DNA of 64,000 nt, taken from positions 56,537,776 to 56,601,775 of the forward strand of contig OY829326.1 of the NCBI GenBank assembly GCA_963691655.1. The letters run 5' to 3'. A program made the position numbers and the translations under genes. Position 1 is the stretch's first letter; every line of letters starts with the position of its first letter. This stretch comes from Toxonevra muliebris. Lineage: Eukaryota > Arthropoda > Insecta > Diptera > Pallopteridae. Shown piece after piece: positions 1 to 11,469 of the stretch. The notes below the pieces were generated by a model. The model worked only from the letters and a program-made list of their open reading frames with translations. It was not told the DNA's origin and did not search any database.

Positions 1-890
1 GTTTTCTATTTTACTTTCGGCCACCAGATCACCGAGGCATACGTGGGATATACCTCATTTGAGACCACAAACGCGTTTATAGTGAAACAGACCTCTCTTA
101 GCCGTCTGAAACTTGTCCTCAACATGATCGTTCCAGGTTAGTTTGCTATCCAAAGTTACCCCAAGATACTTCACCTTCCTAGGCGTATTAATTTCACGTC
201 CAAAAAGTCAAAGTGCTTCTTTACTCAGGTGACTCTCTTACAAGTGCAGAATATGTTGTCTGATTTCCCTGCTTTGTTGCTGAGTTCTTGTTCCTTATAT
301 CATTCCGCTACCATTTTGCGTACCCTCTCATGATGTCGATATCTCTGGAATATAGCTCTTTTTCCACTACCCTGACTAGTTCGTACAAGGCAGACTGAGT
401 AGACTTGCCAGCCCTGTAAGCGTGCTGACATCTACTCAGCGAATTATGTAGTAACTAGGTGCTCTTAAGACTATCCACCATTACCCGCTCCATCGTTTTC
501 AGAAAAAACGAGGTAAGGCTGATTAGTCTAAAAGTTTTGGTTTCTGTATAGTCCGTTTTTCCTGGGTTTGAAAAGAAGACCCCTTTGACCTCTCTCCAGC
601 TCTTCGGAACATATCCAGTCGTTAGGCAGGTGACGAAAATACCCTAGGAGATCAATAATGCCGGGAATATTCCATTTATACCTAGTGTTTGTTTTGAATG
701 GATTAAATAAACCTTATTTACATTATCCATAGTGATAACTCTGTCAGCTTCCAGTCTGTCTGTTCATCCCCTTCTTCAGGGGTGGCCAGCAGTCGTCAGA
801 CCTAAAGCTTCCAGGAAAAGCACTAACATCAGGGATTGGAGCGATTCATCCATACTCACTGTCATAGTTCCCTCAGTTTTGCGGGTTAGA
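1..890 (-). pseudogene. Jockey-like non-LTR retrotransposon (LINE) relic, cut by the window edge
   Basis: Read on the minus strand, the DNA gives broken pieces of a LINE reverse transcriptase. Visible pieces, N- to C-terminal, are LTSFFLKTMERVMVD and AYRAGKSTQSALYELVRVV (finger/palm entry), then KVKYLGVTLDSKLTWNDHV near position 150 (the thumb piece typical of Jockey/Loa-type elements). The pieces lie in different frames with stops between them, and the stretch that would hold the catalytic YADD box is missing, so this copy is dead and internally deleted. The 3' part runs off the left edge. The clade call rests on motif style only; the LINE identity is secure, the upstream limit near 890 is by eye. 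Confidence 0.7.
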
Positions 891-903
891 TCCAGTTTAG
901 AGA

Positions 904-1440
904 ATGAATCTTTCGAAAATAACAGTTAATAGCACCGTATTTCAACATCTCGGCTTATGCATGTACACAAGACAACTTGGCTGTGATCAGGCCATCGAAC
1001 GCAAAACCAAGAAGGGAAGAAATACTTACGTATTTTCGGGCGCAAAACAAAAGAGGCGGAAAAATGTAGTTCACCTGCAAATTCTTCGAAAAAATAAATC
1101 CACTAATGATTTGAAGAACAGGGCCTTTTGGAAGAATAAAGTTGGAGATTTGGTGAAAGATGTCTAGGGTATGATCACGTTACGTACAAAACACTTCTCG
1201 CAGCTGCTAAGTAACAATGACTGCAATAACCGTGCCACTAGGGAGCTTGACGACGTTGACGACTTGACACCGTCGCCTGACTGTGACGAGGTTTTAGCAG
1301 TTTTTACTCGCCTGAGAAACAGTAAGGCTGCGGATTTAATAAACCTGCCCTTTGAGTTGTTTAACTCTCTTATTAAGTTATGGTAGGATGAAAGTAGTGG
1401 CAACTCGAAATTTTTGTTAATTACATAGTCCAATAAAATT
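904..1440 (+). pseudogene. LINE relic, linker between endonuclease and reverse transcriptase
   Basis: Two short open frames in succession resemble the linker of a LINE polyprotein. The first ends in a basic stretch with NDLKNRAFWKNKVGDLVKDV. The second contains LRTKHFSQLL followed by DEVLAVFTRLRNSKAADLI and LPFELFNSLIKLW, which matches the pattern 'LxxWKEHFSQLL ... DEVxxAIxRLKNNKAAGxDGLPAELFK' seen just before the RT fingers in many insect LINEs. A stop follows LIKLW. The same element seems to resume at about 2697 with RT motifs, so a Tc1-like insertion appears to split it. No functional protein is possible. The strand and LINE identity are fairly sure; the clade is not. Confidence 0.6.
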
Positions 1441-1559
1441 TCAACTAGTTATTGTTGTATGCGCGAAATTTTTCAACGATTTTATAGTAATTTAAGATTG
1501 CTGATCACGACGGCGTACTTAGTTTTTATCAATTGTATTTGCTTACCACAAGTTTTCGA

Positions 1560-2400
1560 AAGATGAACTGTGTCGCTACTTTTTGCATCACCGATAAGCC
1601 CCCAGTTCACATTGGAGTAATTAATGAAGTTAATGTCGAAGTTGCAAGCCTAAAAAAAACGATTTGGAGGATTTTTCTTCGAAGTAGATCTACCGGGTTC
1701 AAAAATGTATAGCAACTATGACGAAAAGTTATGGAATTAAAATTTCTTTCTTTTCCTTGTAGCCAAAATATTGCACCATGATTTCATAAGAAATTTTGAT
1801 TGCTGCATTATGGACGATGAGACCTATTGTACGGGGTGACTTTTCACAGCATCCAGGTGTGGATTTTTATGTTGCAGATCGTAGAAGAAATGACCTAGAA
1901 GAGGTCTAAATTACTCACGAAGTTTTTAGTGTGGCAGGCAATCTGAAGCTACAGTAGACGAAGCAGTTCATTTGTAACAACTGGGACAATCAACACATAT
2001 ATATATCCGTAAGTATCTGCAAAAAAAAAACTTTTGCCATTCATAAAGCAGCACGCAGTTTCTACTTTCTTTCGACTTAATTTGGATGAGTGCCATTACA
2101 GTAAAGTAGCAGTTGAATGGTACGAAAAGAATAATGTAACACTTGTACCCAGATATGCGAATCCACCTAACTCCCCAGAGCTCAGACCAATAGAAAGATA
2201 TTGGGCTCTGATATATAGGACCATGAAGAACACAAAACAAGTTGCTGAAACCGTTACCAGTTTTTCTTAAAAGTGGCTGTTATCAAGTAAAAAAATGTCT
2301 GAAAGCACTATTAAAAGCTTAATGGGAGGCATTTTGGAAAAAGCCAAAATTTTCATTAAAAATTAATAACAAAAAATATTTTGTTGATGAATAAAAACAT
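1560..2400 (+). pseudogene. Tc1/mariner DD37E-like transposase relic inside a LINE
   Basis: The relic contains MDDETY (first catalytic Asp box) near 1810, YVADRRRNDLEEV near 1875, and near 2090 a longer open stretch ending VPRYANPPNSPELRPIERYW. That last box holds the catalytic Glu in the order and style of the DD37E elements found elsewhere in this window. The residue aligned with the second catalytic Asp (WPDLASCHY in the other copies) is Asn here (RLNLDECHY), and stops and frame changes are frequent. The C-terminal ESTIKSLMGGILEK also aligns with the other copies. No terminal repeats could be placed. It is an older or separate subfamily, not a close copy of the three elements at 6.5, 13.5 and 47.1 kb. 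Confidence 0.7.
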
Positions 2401-2696
2401 TAATGAAATTCCTGTTAATATAATGTTTTTTTTTTCTTTTTAATATGCTAACTAGTTAAGAAGTAATTTGAGTTTATTTGTGCACTAGTTTCATCGTTCA
2501 CAAACCGAAAAATACGAAGCGAACGCGAGAGTGAATTACCAATTCCAAGAAAAAATATACGTTCCTTAGGTACACTGGATCCTCGCGAAGTAAACTCCAC
2601 TTTTAAAGAAGGAACGAAAAATGTTCATTATTTAGCATACTTATTTATCCACGATTTGCACCAACTAACAATCAACCAGATGTATTGTCTAACAAG

Positions 2697-3245
2697 TGGA
2701 TTGGACCTTATCAGAGTGGTTTTGGATCAGGTAAGCCCACAATTGATTAGGCACTCACCCTACGTTAAATACCGGCGCGAGAAAAACAAAACGACCCCCA
2801 CTATCTCTCCATCGGATTCATCAGCACGATTAGTAATGACTTGTGCACCGGTTTTAGTAACCCTGCAAAGCTCTTAAGACTTTGGCAAATGACACTGACC
2901 ACACCACCAGTGCAATGAAAATTGTAACTGACCTCGCTGAGATATTTGATACCAAATGAGGTTTCCGGCGAGGTAAATCCCTATCGTTCGACTTCTTCAA
3001 TTTTATGCTGGGGAAAATAATTCGAGCTGCCAATATCGACAAAAACAGCACTGTCTTTTATAAGAGTGATATGCTGCTTGAGTGCACAAATGACATTGAC
3101 ATCATTGTTCTCAATCTGGAAAATGAGTCTCGTCAAATAGGTCTGGCAGTGAACGAGGACAAAACGAAATACCTTGTGCAAAAAATAACGAACGACGGAG
3201 TCTTGGACAAAGTTATACATTTGAAGCTGTCAAGGATATCACACT
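2697..3245 (+). pseudogene. LINE relic, reverse transcriptase core
   Basis: The frame starts with WIGPYQSGFGSGKPTID (RT finger motif), then after damage shows TSAMKIVTDLAEIFDTK, an in-frame stop, GFRRGKSLSFDFFNFMLGKI, then KSDMLLECTNDIDIIVLN and IGLAVNEDKTKYLVQ. The last pieces correspond to the 'LLAYADDIDIIG' catalytic palm box and the following 'MGLAVNEGKTKYM' motif of insect LINEs; here YADD has decayed to CTND, so the active-site residues are partly lost. It is the likely continuation of the linker relic at 904-1440. The intervening RT residues, roughly 70 by comparison with the usual spacing, are not visible. It ends in a stop at about 3245. Confidence 0.7.
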
Positions 3246-3249
3246 AAAA

Positions 3250-4440
3250 ATAATGTCAGCCTTATGATCAAGCGCCTTAATTAAGCCTTCCGGGCTCACC
3301 AAAGGAAGAAATTAAACCCCCCCTCTCTCTTTAATCCTACTATTTAAAGTTAATTTTTCCATAAAAATTTAAACGAACATCAAACCCTATTACATATTTG
3401 AAACAACCAATTAATTAAAGAGACAAACAAGTACATAAAAACTTCTTCATGCATACGAAAGTATACAAATTAAATTAATTGAATGTAAATATAAGGCGTG
3501 GCTAAAAATTTTAAATGAATTTAAAGCAGAGTTAAAAAAAAAAAAACAAAAACAAACAAAAACAGGAGAATGTGTGTGCATACGAGCAATTTATAAAATA
3601 TGCATAAAAGCGCAAAAATCAACAAAATGATTAAAAACTTTGTTTATTTGTTTTTGTTTTTTAATTTTTCCGCCAAGCTTTGCATACAACATATACATTT
3701 TTTTTTTTGCTTTTCTACTAAGTAGCTATAAAAACAGAAAATAAAAAAAAATATGTATATAAAATTACAAAGAGATGCTCTCAAATCAGCGCAGAGTAGA
3801 ATAACGCACTTGTTTGCTTAAAAGATTTACCTTGAAAACATGAGTTAAAAAAACAAAATGTAAAAAAATAAATAATAAAAATTAAAAACAATCCTTAAAG
3901 TACATAAAAAAGTAAGCAGCAACAAAAAAATAAAAAAAAATAATATAAAAAAAAAATAAAATAAAAAAAAAAAGTAAAATAAAAAAAGACACCACGCTGT
4001 GGAAAAATGTTCATGAAAATTGCACAAACACACAGACACTCATACACAGACATTCAAAATGTAAATAGACGATGTAACGTGTTGGCGAAGTGGGTGGCAA
4101 TATTGAAGTTGGCGTGTGTGTGACATTTTAAAATTTTAAAGAGAATAATATATAGAAATTTAAGGATTTAAGTAGAATATGACAGGACGGTGAAATTCAA
4201 GGAAATTAAAAAATATTACACATGTGCAAGCTTTATTCATATATTCACATAATTATGTGCATATGTATGTAAGTGCTTTTATGGTTTAGGAAGAAATGGT
4301 AAGCAATTACGTTTATAATTATATAATTGCACTGGCTATTTTTAAAGTGGTTCAGCATTTGTTCAGGGCTTTGTGCCTTGAAAAAACTTTAGTGAAATAA
4401 ACTATTTTCTGAGAAAAGGAATGACTGCAAGAACAAATTT
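3250..4440. other. AT-rich DNA without recognised genes
   Basis: No frame of interest is present. The stretch 3840-3990 is almost pure A with single T or G bases, and short A runs are frequent throughout. Confidence 0.6.
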
Positions 4441-4830
4441 GAGGGGATTTGATTAATCTTAGCACAAAAATTTTAAAATTACTGAAATTGATGAAAGAAA
4501 ATGCTAGAGAATGAAAATGTATGAAATCAAGTGAAAATTTATAAAAAAGAGAATGAATGAAAAATGAATGGAAAGAAATGAAAGTGAATAAAAATTAATG
4601 AAAATGAATAAAAATTAATGAAATTGTATTAAAATTATTCAAAATGAATGAAAATGAATAAAAATGAATAAAAATTAATGGAAATGAATGAAAATGAATA
4701 AATGTGAATGAAAATATGAATGAAAATTAATAAAACTGAATGAGAATGAAGAAAAATTAATGAAAATGCATAAAAAGTACTGACAGATAATGAAAATTAA
4801 TGAAAATAGATGAAAATGAAAAAGAATAAG
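4440..4830. repeat. GAATGAAAATGAATAAAA-type simple-sequence array
   Basis: The units AATGAA, AATAAA and ATGAAAA alternate irregularly for about 390 bp. A shorter, more decayed block of the same type is at 5400-5640. It is a degenerate microsatellite; the open frames across it are by-products of the repeat. Confidence 0.8.
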
Positions 4831-4844
4831 TTTTTTGGGAAGTT

Positions 4845-5170
4845 TTCTGATGACTTGGGACACGTGAGACACGAAAAACTGTTTTTTGAGATTTTTCATT
4901 TTTTGAGGTTAGGGACGACACAACATTTCCTGTGGAAAATAATACTAGATTCATGTCCATCAACTGAAATTACACAAAAATAGGCTTTCCCGTCGTCATA
5001 TGATGACTTGGGTAAGCGTAAGACCCGAAAACAGTCTTTTTGGACATTTTTTGAGGTTAGGGACAACATATTCAGGGAAAAAAAATATACGACAAAATAC
5101 TTTATATGTTTCTTTATGATCACTTGGGTAAACGAACGTTTGATAAATCTTTTATTTTAAGGTGAGTTGG
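4845..5170 (+). repeat. Degenerate direct repeats with TGATGACTTGGGTAAGCG
   Basis: The motif TGATGACTTGGG, followed by ACACGAAAAC and then TTTTTGAGGTTAGGGACAACA, begins near 4849 and again near 5001. A shorter version (TGATCACTTGGGTAAACG) is near 5117. The first two units share most of about 80 bp. The block reads as an old local duplication of unknown origin. Confidence 0.6.
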
Positions 5171-5845
5171 TAGACTTGCAGCCGCCATATTGGTCCGTAA
5201 TCATGCAAAATCAAAAAACTCCTTATTGCATTCGATACTAGAGACAATAAGCTTTCATTTGAGCTCAAACATGCCCTTAAATACCTTCACCTTAATTTTG
5301 GACAGGAGGGGAGGGGGATCTACCATTGACAGAGAATGTTCCATATCTAAGTTAAGATCAAAAAAACTATGGGGTGGTAACCTGCAAGGCTTTCCCCTAT
5401 GAAAATGAATATAAGTTAAATAAAAAAATATTTAAAAATTAATTACCAAAATAAAATGAATAAAAGTAAATGCAAATAATCGAAAATGAAGGAAAATTAA
5501 TGAATCGATATAAAAATTAACAATAATAAATGAATATTGATTAAATTGATTGAGTGTATTGCGGAAATCAACAGATAATAAAAGATATAAATAAAAATTT
5601 AAGAAAATGAATGAGAATGAAGAAAAATAAATTAACCCTTTCTTCTCAACTTTTTTATTGGGGGGTAAAAAAAATTTTTTGTTTTTTTATATTCGTAGAC
5701 TCGGACTTTGTAAAGAATAAAAACCAAAAAAATTATTAAAGAAGTTTTTGGGAAAGGCTGTAGAGCTTTTGGAATTTCGTATATTATAATGACCAAAATG
5801 CATGAAAGGAGTAAAAATTCGAGAAAAAAATTTTAATTTTTGAAC
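5170..5845. other. AT-rich DNA without recognised genes
   Basis: This holds the second GAATGAAAA-type block (5400-5640). A TTAACCCTTTC motif at about 5637 could be an old TTAA-element end. Nothing else is recognised. Confidence 0.5.
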
Positions 5846-5846
5846 T

Positions 5847-6335
5847 TTTTTTTTGTGGTTTAGAAAATACTTTTAAAAACACACTTTTTCACTGAGTATA
5901 AAAGGTGAAAATTTGAAACATTTTTGGAATTTGTGTTTATTTTTACTAAAGTCAAGTATACAGAATTTTGTTGTTCAGTGGTCTATATTGATTTCTTGAT
6001 ATTAACCCTCTATCAACCCACGTAATTGGTCAAAAAATAAACTGTTTTGAAAAAGGCAAGAAAGACCCATAATTGAGGGTGCCAAAGGGTTAAAAAGTAG
6101 GAAGAAAATATTCTACGGAAAATTCTATTATAAATTGTTGAATATACAAATAAGCTCTGAAGCAGAACTAACAAGTTATTTTATGGTTTATTAATCTGTT
6201 AGAAATGTGCAAACTTTGGGCCTAGGTAAAAAAATTAGACGTACACCTTTAAAACGCCGAGACCCGTATAACTTTTTTTGCCGAGTTCTATCAGCATCCA
6301 CTTACAGAACGTTGTTATTTTTTCGTTTTTTGAAC
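5847..6335 (+). mobile_element. Foldback element, copy A (partial)
   Basis: This stretch is closely similar to 14880-15310 and 16850-17366. Shared landmarks in order are GAGTATAAAAGGTGAAAATT, TTTTGTTGTTCAGTG, a TTAACCCTCTATCAACC hairpin segment near 6004 closing with GCCAAAGGGTTAA near 6085, AACTAACAAGTT, TCTGTTAGAAATGTGCAAAC, then AAAACGCCGAGAC. The last part is one arm of a long terminal inverted repeat that is complete in copy B. Copy A lacks the left arm and the terminal bases. No protein is encoded; it is a non-autonomous DNA element of unknown superfamily. Confidence 0.75.
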
Positions 6336-6494
6336 AAAAAACAAATCAAAACTATCAAAACTTTTTTAACACCCGCAGAAAATAATTCAGAAATCATCAA
6401 CCTTTCATGTCTTTTGTGCACAATAGTAACCAAATTATTTATTGTACATTATATTGTACATTAGAATTGCGTAAATTGAAATATTTGTACACTA

Positions 6495-7758
6495 AGGAAT
6501 GAGATCGAAAAAATCTTAACATATATAAAATTCAATCATTTTTAAACGGTTGATCTTAGAGTTTTGATTTGTTTTTTATTTTTTATTTATTGATAATATT
6601 TTACAAATTACAGAAAAATATAACTTTTATAGTTCTAACCACTATTTATGAACTCGTAGACCTTTTTTGGTAAGCCTCCCATTAGAGATTTGATAGTTGT
6701 TTCAGACACCTTTTTGGAACAGTTTGCCCATCTTCTTTTAAAATCATCGATATTTTGGGACACCTTTTTTGTGCTTTTTAAGTTTCTTTTCACAAGAGCC
6801 CAATATTTCTTCACTGGTCTTAGCTCCGGACAATTCGGAAGATTGGCCTCTCTTGGTTCAAAAACTATGTTATTACTTTGGTACCACTCCAGAGCTTTCT
6901 TGCCGTAGTGACATGATGCCAAATCGGGCCAAAAATATGTGGACACATTGTGCTCTCTTATGAAAGGAAGAAGTCCTTTTCTCAAACATTCTTTGCTTCT
7001 TTTGCCGCGACTGCGTATAGCTTGCCATATCAGAAATTATTTAGGAAATTTTGTATGCTTTTGGATTCTAAATTGTTCTTCGACATTTCCTCGAGCATCA
7101 GCATCATAAAAATTTTGACCCGGAACCCGGAAGCTGCGTAAAATCTGCCAGTACATACGTTTCGTCGTCCCTTATACAACATGAATATTTTTGTATGAAA
7201 TTCGATTTTAATTTCCGAGCCCCAGTTTTGGTGTCTACATTTTTTGCAGCATTCCTGTCTGGAACCTTTTGGACTTTGTATGTTTTTAAACCTGCATTGG
7301 CTTTAACATTTCACACCAAATAGTCAGAGTACTGGGCTAACCGGGCAGCTTTTCTATCAGATGTGTTTGGAGATCTTTTCAATATACCTTCCATTTTCTT
7401 TGCTTTCCCAATATCATGTGGTCCTTGTTTTCTTCCCGAACCAGGTTTCCTATCGATGGTCAAATTCTCCTGAAACTGTTTAATAACATTGGAAACAGTT
7501 TGACGAAGACCTTCAATTCTTTGGCCAATTTTTTGTGGGACCAATTTGAATTTTTTTTAAAATTTTTAATAATTTTAAGACATACTTCTTTTTCTTCACT
7601 CATTTTGATCAAACTCACAATAAATCAACATGTTTGTCATTAAAAATAACAACTGACATATTTTTCAAAGATAACTAGATCAAAGAAATTTTTAAATTTT
7701 ACACCTAAAACAAATTATTAAGTAAAACGTGTGTTAAGATTTTTTCAATCTCACTCCT
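6495..7758 (-). mobile_element. DD37E-type Tc1/mariner element, copy 1, both ends present
   Basis: The element is 1264 bp and flanked on both sides by TA (6493-6494 and 7759-7760), the usual Tc1/mariner target duplication. The ends are inverted repeats of about 28 bp beginning AGGAATGAGATCG on the left and closing CAATCTCACTCCT on the right. The same ends occur at 13456/14349 and, on the left only, at 47121. Length and ends fit a complete element of this family. It sits just beyond the end of foldback copy A. The internal transposase frame is on the minus strand and is broken. Confidence 0.93.
6635..7603 (-). pseudogene. DD37E-type transposase, broken
   Basis: The start is at 7603 (MSEEK..., the same N-terminus as the 47-kb copy). 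An N-terminal helix-turn-helix region follows, with the linker RKPGSGRKQGPHDIGKAKK and SPNTSDRKAARLAQYSDYLV. The first catalytic box DDETYVLADF lies near 7165, its preceding Met codon changed to Arg. The last 116 residues are open (6635-6985): YFWPDLASCHYGKKALEWY carries the second Asp, and NCPELRPVKKYW carries Lys where the catalytic Glu is expected. Counting from that Asp to the Lys gives 37 intervening residues, hence the DD37E call. Frame changes divide the N-terminal and central parts, so the protein cannot be made and would lack the third catalytic residue. Confidence 0.88.
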
Positions 7759-7759
7759 T

Positions 7760-8510
7760 ATAATGTACAATTTTTCCAAGCGTGTAAAACAATTTTTTTT
7801 AACAACTTTTTTTAAGTTATTAATTTTGTATTATGAAATGGAGTTTTAGCTTTCGTTTTAAACTATTATAGTTAAAAAAAACTTTATATACTTGCTCAAA
7901 ATTTTAAACTTAATGTTACTTCGTAAATTCACACAAATGTAATTTGGACTGTTTTTCAAAATCAAATAAAAAAAACTGTACTCCCGTTCTTGCTCAAACT
8001 TAAATTATAAAGAGAAAAAACATGCTTGATTTAACAAATAATTTTTTTATTTTTAAAATTTCCGATAGGTTTGAAATGAGTAATGTAATGAGTAAAGTAA
8101 TGAAATATGAACATTTTTTTGTACAATATATTAGCCAAAAACAACGAAAGGGTCAAAATGAATGACAATGATTAAAAATATTAATTCAATGCCCAACTAT
8201 ATATGTAATTCCATTTGATATTTAAAAGTGTTTGTAGAGACTTTCAGCGGTTACTTTTGGGGTTTAGGTTTAAACTTGGTTGACAAGAATTAGTCTTAAA
8301 TTAGCTAAATGACAAGTCGTTCAACTTACGTATTCAGACATTTTCTTTATTTTTCGGAATGTTCAAAATTTTTTTATGATTTATGAACAGCAAACAAAAC
8401 ATAAAAGTTTTTCATTCATAAGGTCAGCTATTGTGTAATTCAATAAGAATAGACTTTATATAATTATATGGCTGGCAATCCAGTATCATGGCGTAAATAC
8501 AAGATTCTCA
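7760..8510. other. AT-rich DNA without recognised genes
   Basis: No coding similarity, repeats or terminal structures were seen. Confidence 0.55.
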
Positions 8511-8511
8511 T

Positions 8512-8736
8512 ATGAGGCAAATATCGAAGAGATATGCGAAAAGTACGCGCCAAAGAGCAGCCAGACCTATGCATAGGAAAAGGTATGAAAAATGCAAATT
8601 AAAAAATTGTTTGAAAAAAAAAAAACATAAAGAAGTGGCAACACTTATGAAACAACTTATTCAAAAAGGCGATAGACTCATCGTCTGGGTTACAAGAAAG
8701 GAATACATAAATGTGGTTTCATATGGAAGTCTACGG
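8512..8736 (+). other. Possible exon or chance frame ending at a splice-donor-like site
   Basis: An open frame starting MRQISKRYAK runs through a very basic stretch to LMKQLIQKGDRLIVWVTRKE and YINVVSYGSLR, and then meets GTAAGT at 8737-8742, a consensus 5' splice donor. Beyond the donor the translation becomes low-complexity. The peptide resembles nothing I recognise, the A-rich middle suggests chance, and no matching acceptor was found. It is the only frame in this part of the window with any sign of being an exon. Confidence 0.15.
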
Positions 8737-8859
8737 GTAAGTACTAGCCTCAGTTTCTGTAGTTTTAGCTTTTCATTGGCTATAACTTTTAATCATTTCA
8801 TCCTCGTAAAAGAAAACCAACAACATTTGAAAGCGTCTACCTTTATGCAAAATCAATAA

Positions 8860-11159
8860 GTGTTAAGGCTTTTGACATATATTTTGTATGTCCAAATGTA
8901 ATCTCCAAATGTATATATATTTGTATTTAATGGGCCACAAAATTATTTGAAATATTTTGTTCCATATTTTATGTTTCACACAGTAATTGTCAATTATTTT
9001 ACAATTTTTTATTATATTTGTAATAAAGATTATAATATTGCTAGATATAAAAAAAAAATATTTACTCTGATGATGATGATACGTATGCATTGTAAAAAAA
9101 TGCACAGTCAAAGCGTTGATTGGCAATTAAAAAAAAAAAATTAATAAATGTGCGTGCATATATTTTCAGTCACATACATACAAATTTTTTGAATATGTAT
9201 GTGTGAACACTTTAATAACAAATGTACTTATAAATTTAGTTATTGTAACTATATGAAAAAATATGTGAGAAAATATTTCATGCACAATCGGAATGCGTTG
9301 CTCTTTTTATTTTTATAATGAAGGTGGGTGAAAAAATATTAATAATATTTCCATTATTGATTCATAAATTTCTCATAATTACGAACTTGTGAAGAAATTG
9401 TTTTGGTATGAAAGTAGAAAAGGATAAAAGTAAAAATTACATATTCTTAAGTAGGTATGTAGAAGAAAATAATTGTAATAGCGTTGTTTTTGAAAAACTT
9501 ATAAATACCCGTTGATATTAAATTGTAAAATAAAACATAGCAATTTATCATTTAATACAAAAACTTTAAAAGAAATAATTAAAATGTATGTCACAGTTTT
9601 CATTCAAAACTTCATTCACATTTACGAGCTAAAGGACCTCAATAAAAATGCTTTAAAAATGCTTCAATGCTTCAACTCTTTTTCTAACCTTCTTTCTTCA
9701 ATCATGATGATGATGCTGACGTATTGAATTACAAATAACCTAGAAACACACACGCAAACAGCCTAACAAACACAAGTACATAACAACACATTAAAATCCC
9801 ATTCAGAATACTACCAACCTAAAAATATATGTATAAAAAAGAAGATGGTTTAAAATAAAAGAGTAAATGAAAGAGGGAATTTGCCTTCCTGAGAAAAAAA
9901 AAAAAAAGGTTGAGAAAAAAAGGTAAGTTTAAATAAACGAAAACTACATATACACTAGAGCATTCAAATCGTAAACAATAATCACACTACACTACACACA
10001 TACATATGTTTGTATGTATATCGATAAACGATTTGATGGGAATTGAAAAATACACCCATCTCGAATGAAAAGGATAAAGGGTTTTTATAAATGATGTATG
10101 TTAGTGATATGAAAATAAATGATAGTAATAGTAGTGGTAGTGATAGTGATAGTAAAATATAATGATAAATTATCTGAATATGTAAAAAAATGTGTCAAAA
10201 CAACAACTTTACAGAGACTGGGAATAGTAAATAGTTATAAAACATTTTCCTAGTAGATAAATAAAATATTCATAAAATATAAATAACTTTTTAGGTATGG
10301 TATACCAAAAAAAAAAAAGAATAAAAATATATATATAAAAATATAGAAAGCTCTTGCATCATGTTAAATAGCAATGTTAAGGTAATCATAATAACAACAA
10401 CCATAATAACAACAACACACATGTGTCTAGTACCGAATTCTTTGTGATGAGGAACATAAATCGTTATATATGCAAATGATTATCCTTAAACCTAAAATAA
10501 ATTGGATTAGGTATGGTTTGTTGGGGCTATGATTATACATGGAATAAATAGAATTTATATACCCGACTAAAAAAAGAAGAATATGAAGAATATAAATATG
10601 AGAACAGAAAAAGAAGTGATATGAAAAATATAATGTCGCAGTTCAACGATGTCTCAGACTAGGTGCAAAAACCAAGACATCATAATGACAATAGAATAAA
10701 AATATAGATGTGTGCAAGGCACGCAAGATATTTGATGTGTAAACAATTAAACCAACTGAATGCCATATACATAGGCTCACATATCTACAGCTATTTATAG
10801 AGATTTGATGTATAATCTATGTGCTCAGGTAAATAATTCAAATTAAAAGAATTCTTTTATAAACTTAAAAATTTATTAGATATCATTATCTTTTATATAT
10901 TATAGCCCAATTCATTATAAATTGCAAATGGTCTTGCATCATTGCAAATGCAAATTTTTATTCCATATCGCATATATTTGTTGTTGTGAATGCAAAAATA
11001 TTTTGCAATTGCACCAAATCGTAGTTGCATTATTTTTCTTTTACTCAATGCATCGGGCACGATATGTTCGCATATACGTAGCTGTAATTGCATTTTTTTT
11101 CCGTGCTTTAAGTTTTTCTTCCTGTCTATTTAAAATTTTATTAGATGTGAAAATTTTAC
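8860..11159. other. AT-rich DNA without recognised genes
   Basis: The stretch contains short simple repeats only: A runs at 9130 and 9895, a GATAGT/AGTGGT-type patch at 10115-10160, and an ATAATAACAACAAC patch near 10390. No protein or element similarity was seen. Confidence 0.55.
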
Positions 11160-11163
11160 ATAA

Positions 11164-11239
11164 CGTCGCCTGAGAATTGATTTGGCGTTTAGGTGTATGA
11201 ATTTGTACACACATACTCCAAATCAATTCTCAGGCGACG
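11164..11239. repeat. 76-bp perfect inverted repeat flanked by ATAA
   Basis: The left arm (11164-11185, starting CGTCGCCTGAG) and right arm (11218-11239, ending CTCAGGCGACG) are exact reverse complements over 22 bp, with a 32-nt spacer. ATAA stands immediately outside both arms (11160-11163 and 11240-11243), as a short target duplication would. The flanks beyond that do not pair. It may be a very small MITE. The size would also suit a microRNA precursor, but the stem has no mismatches. Confidence 0.85.
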
Positions 11240-11260
11240 ATAAGTGCTTTCCGCATTTAA

Positions 11261-11464
11261 CCTTAGAAAGGCAACAGGGGTGACCAATCACCCCACTACT
11301 TTTTAAAAGCACCGCAAAGAGATTTGCCTTAACTGCATTTAATAAAAATAATAATCAATGTATTTACTTTGAAGTAAATAAGTGATTTTATAATAAATAA
11401 GTTTGATTTTTTCTGTTTAACATTTTTGCTATTTACATAGATAGATAGTGTTGCCTTTCTAAGG
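11261..11464. mobile_element. 204-bp TTAA-flanked MITE (piggyBac-type target)
   Basis: TTAA lies on both sides (11257-11260 and 11465-11468). The ends are inverted repeats of at least 16 bp, CCTTAGAAAGGCAACA, perfect in both arms. Just inside the left end is a palindrome, GGGGTGACCAATCACCCC. There is no coding content. TTAA target duplication is the hallmark of piggyBac and also of Kolobok elements; the TIR alone does not decide between them. Confidence 0.88.
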
Positions 11465-11469
11465 TTAAT

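Noticed and set aside
11164..11239. Firm annotation as a microRNA gene
   Set aside because: Size fits, but the stem is perfect and flanked by ATAA duplications, which suits a tiny mobile element at least as well; no expression evidence.
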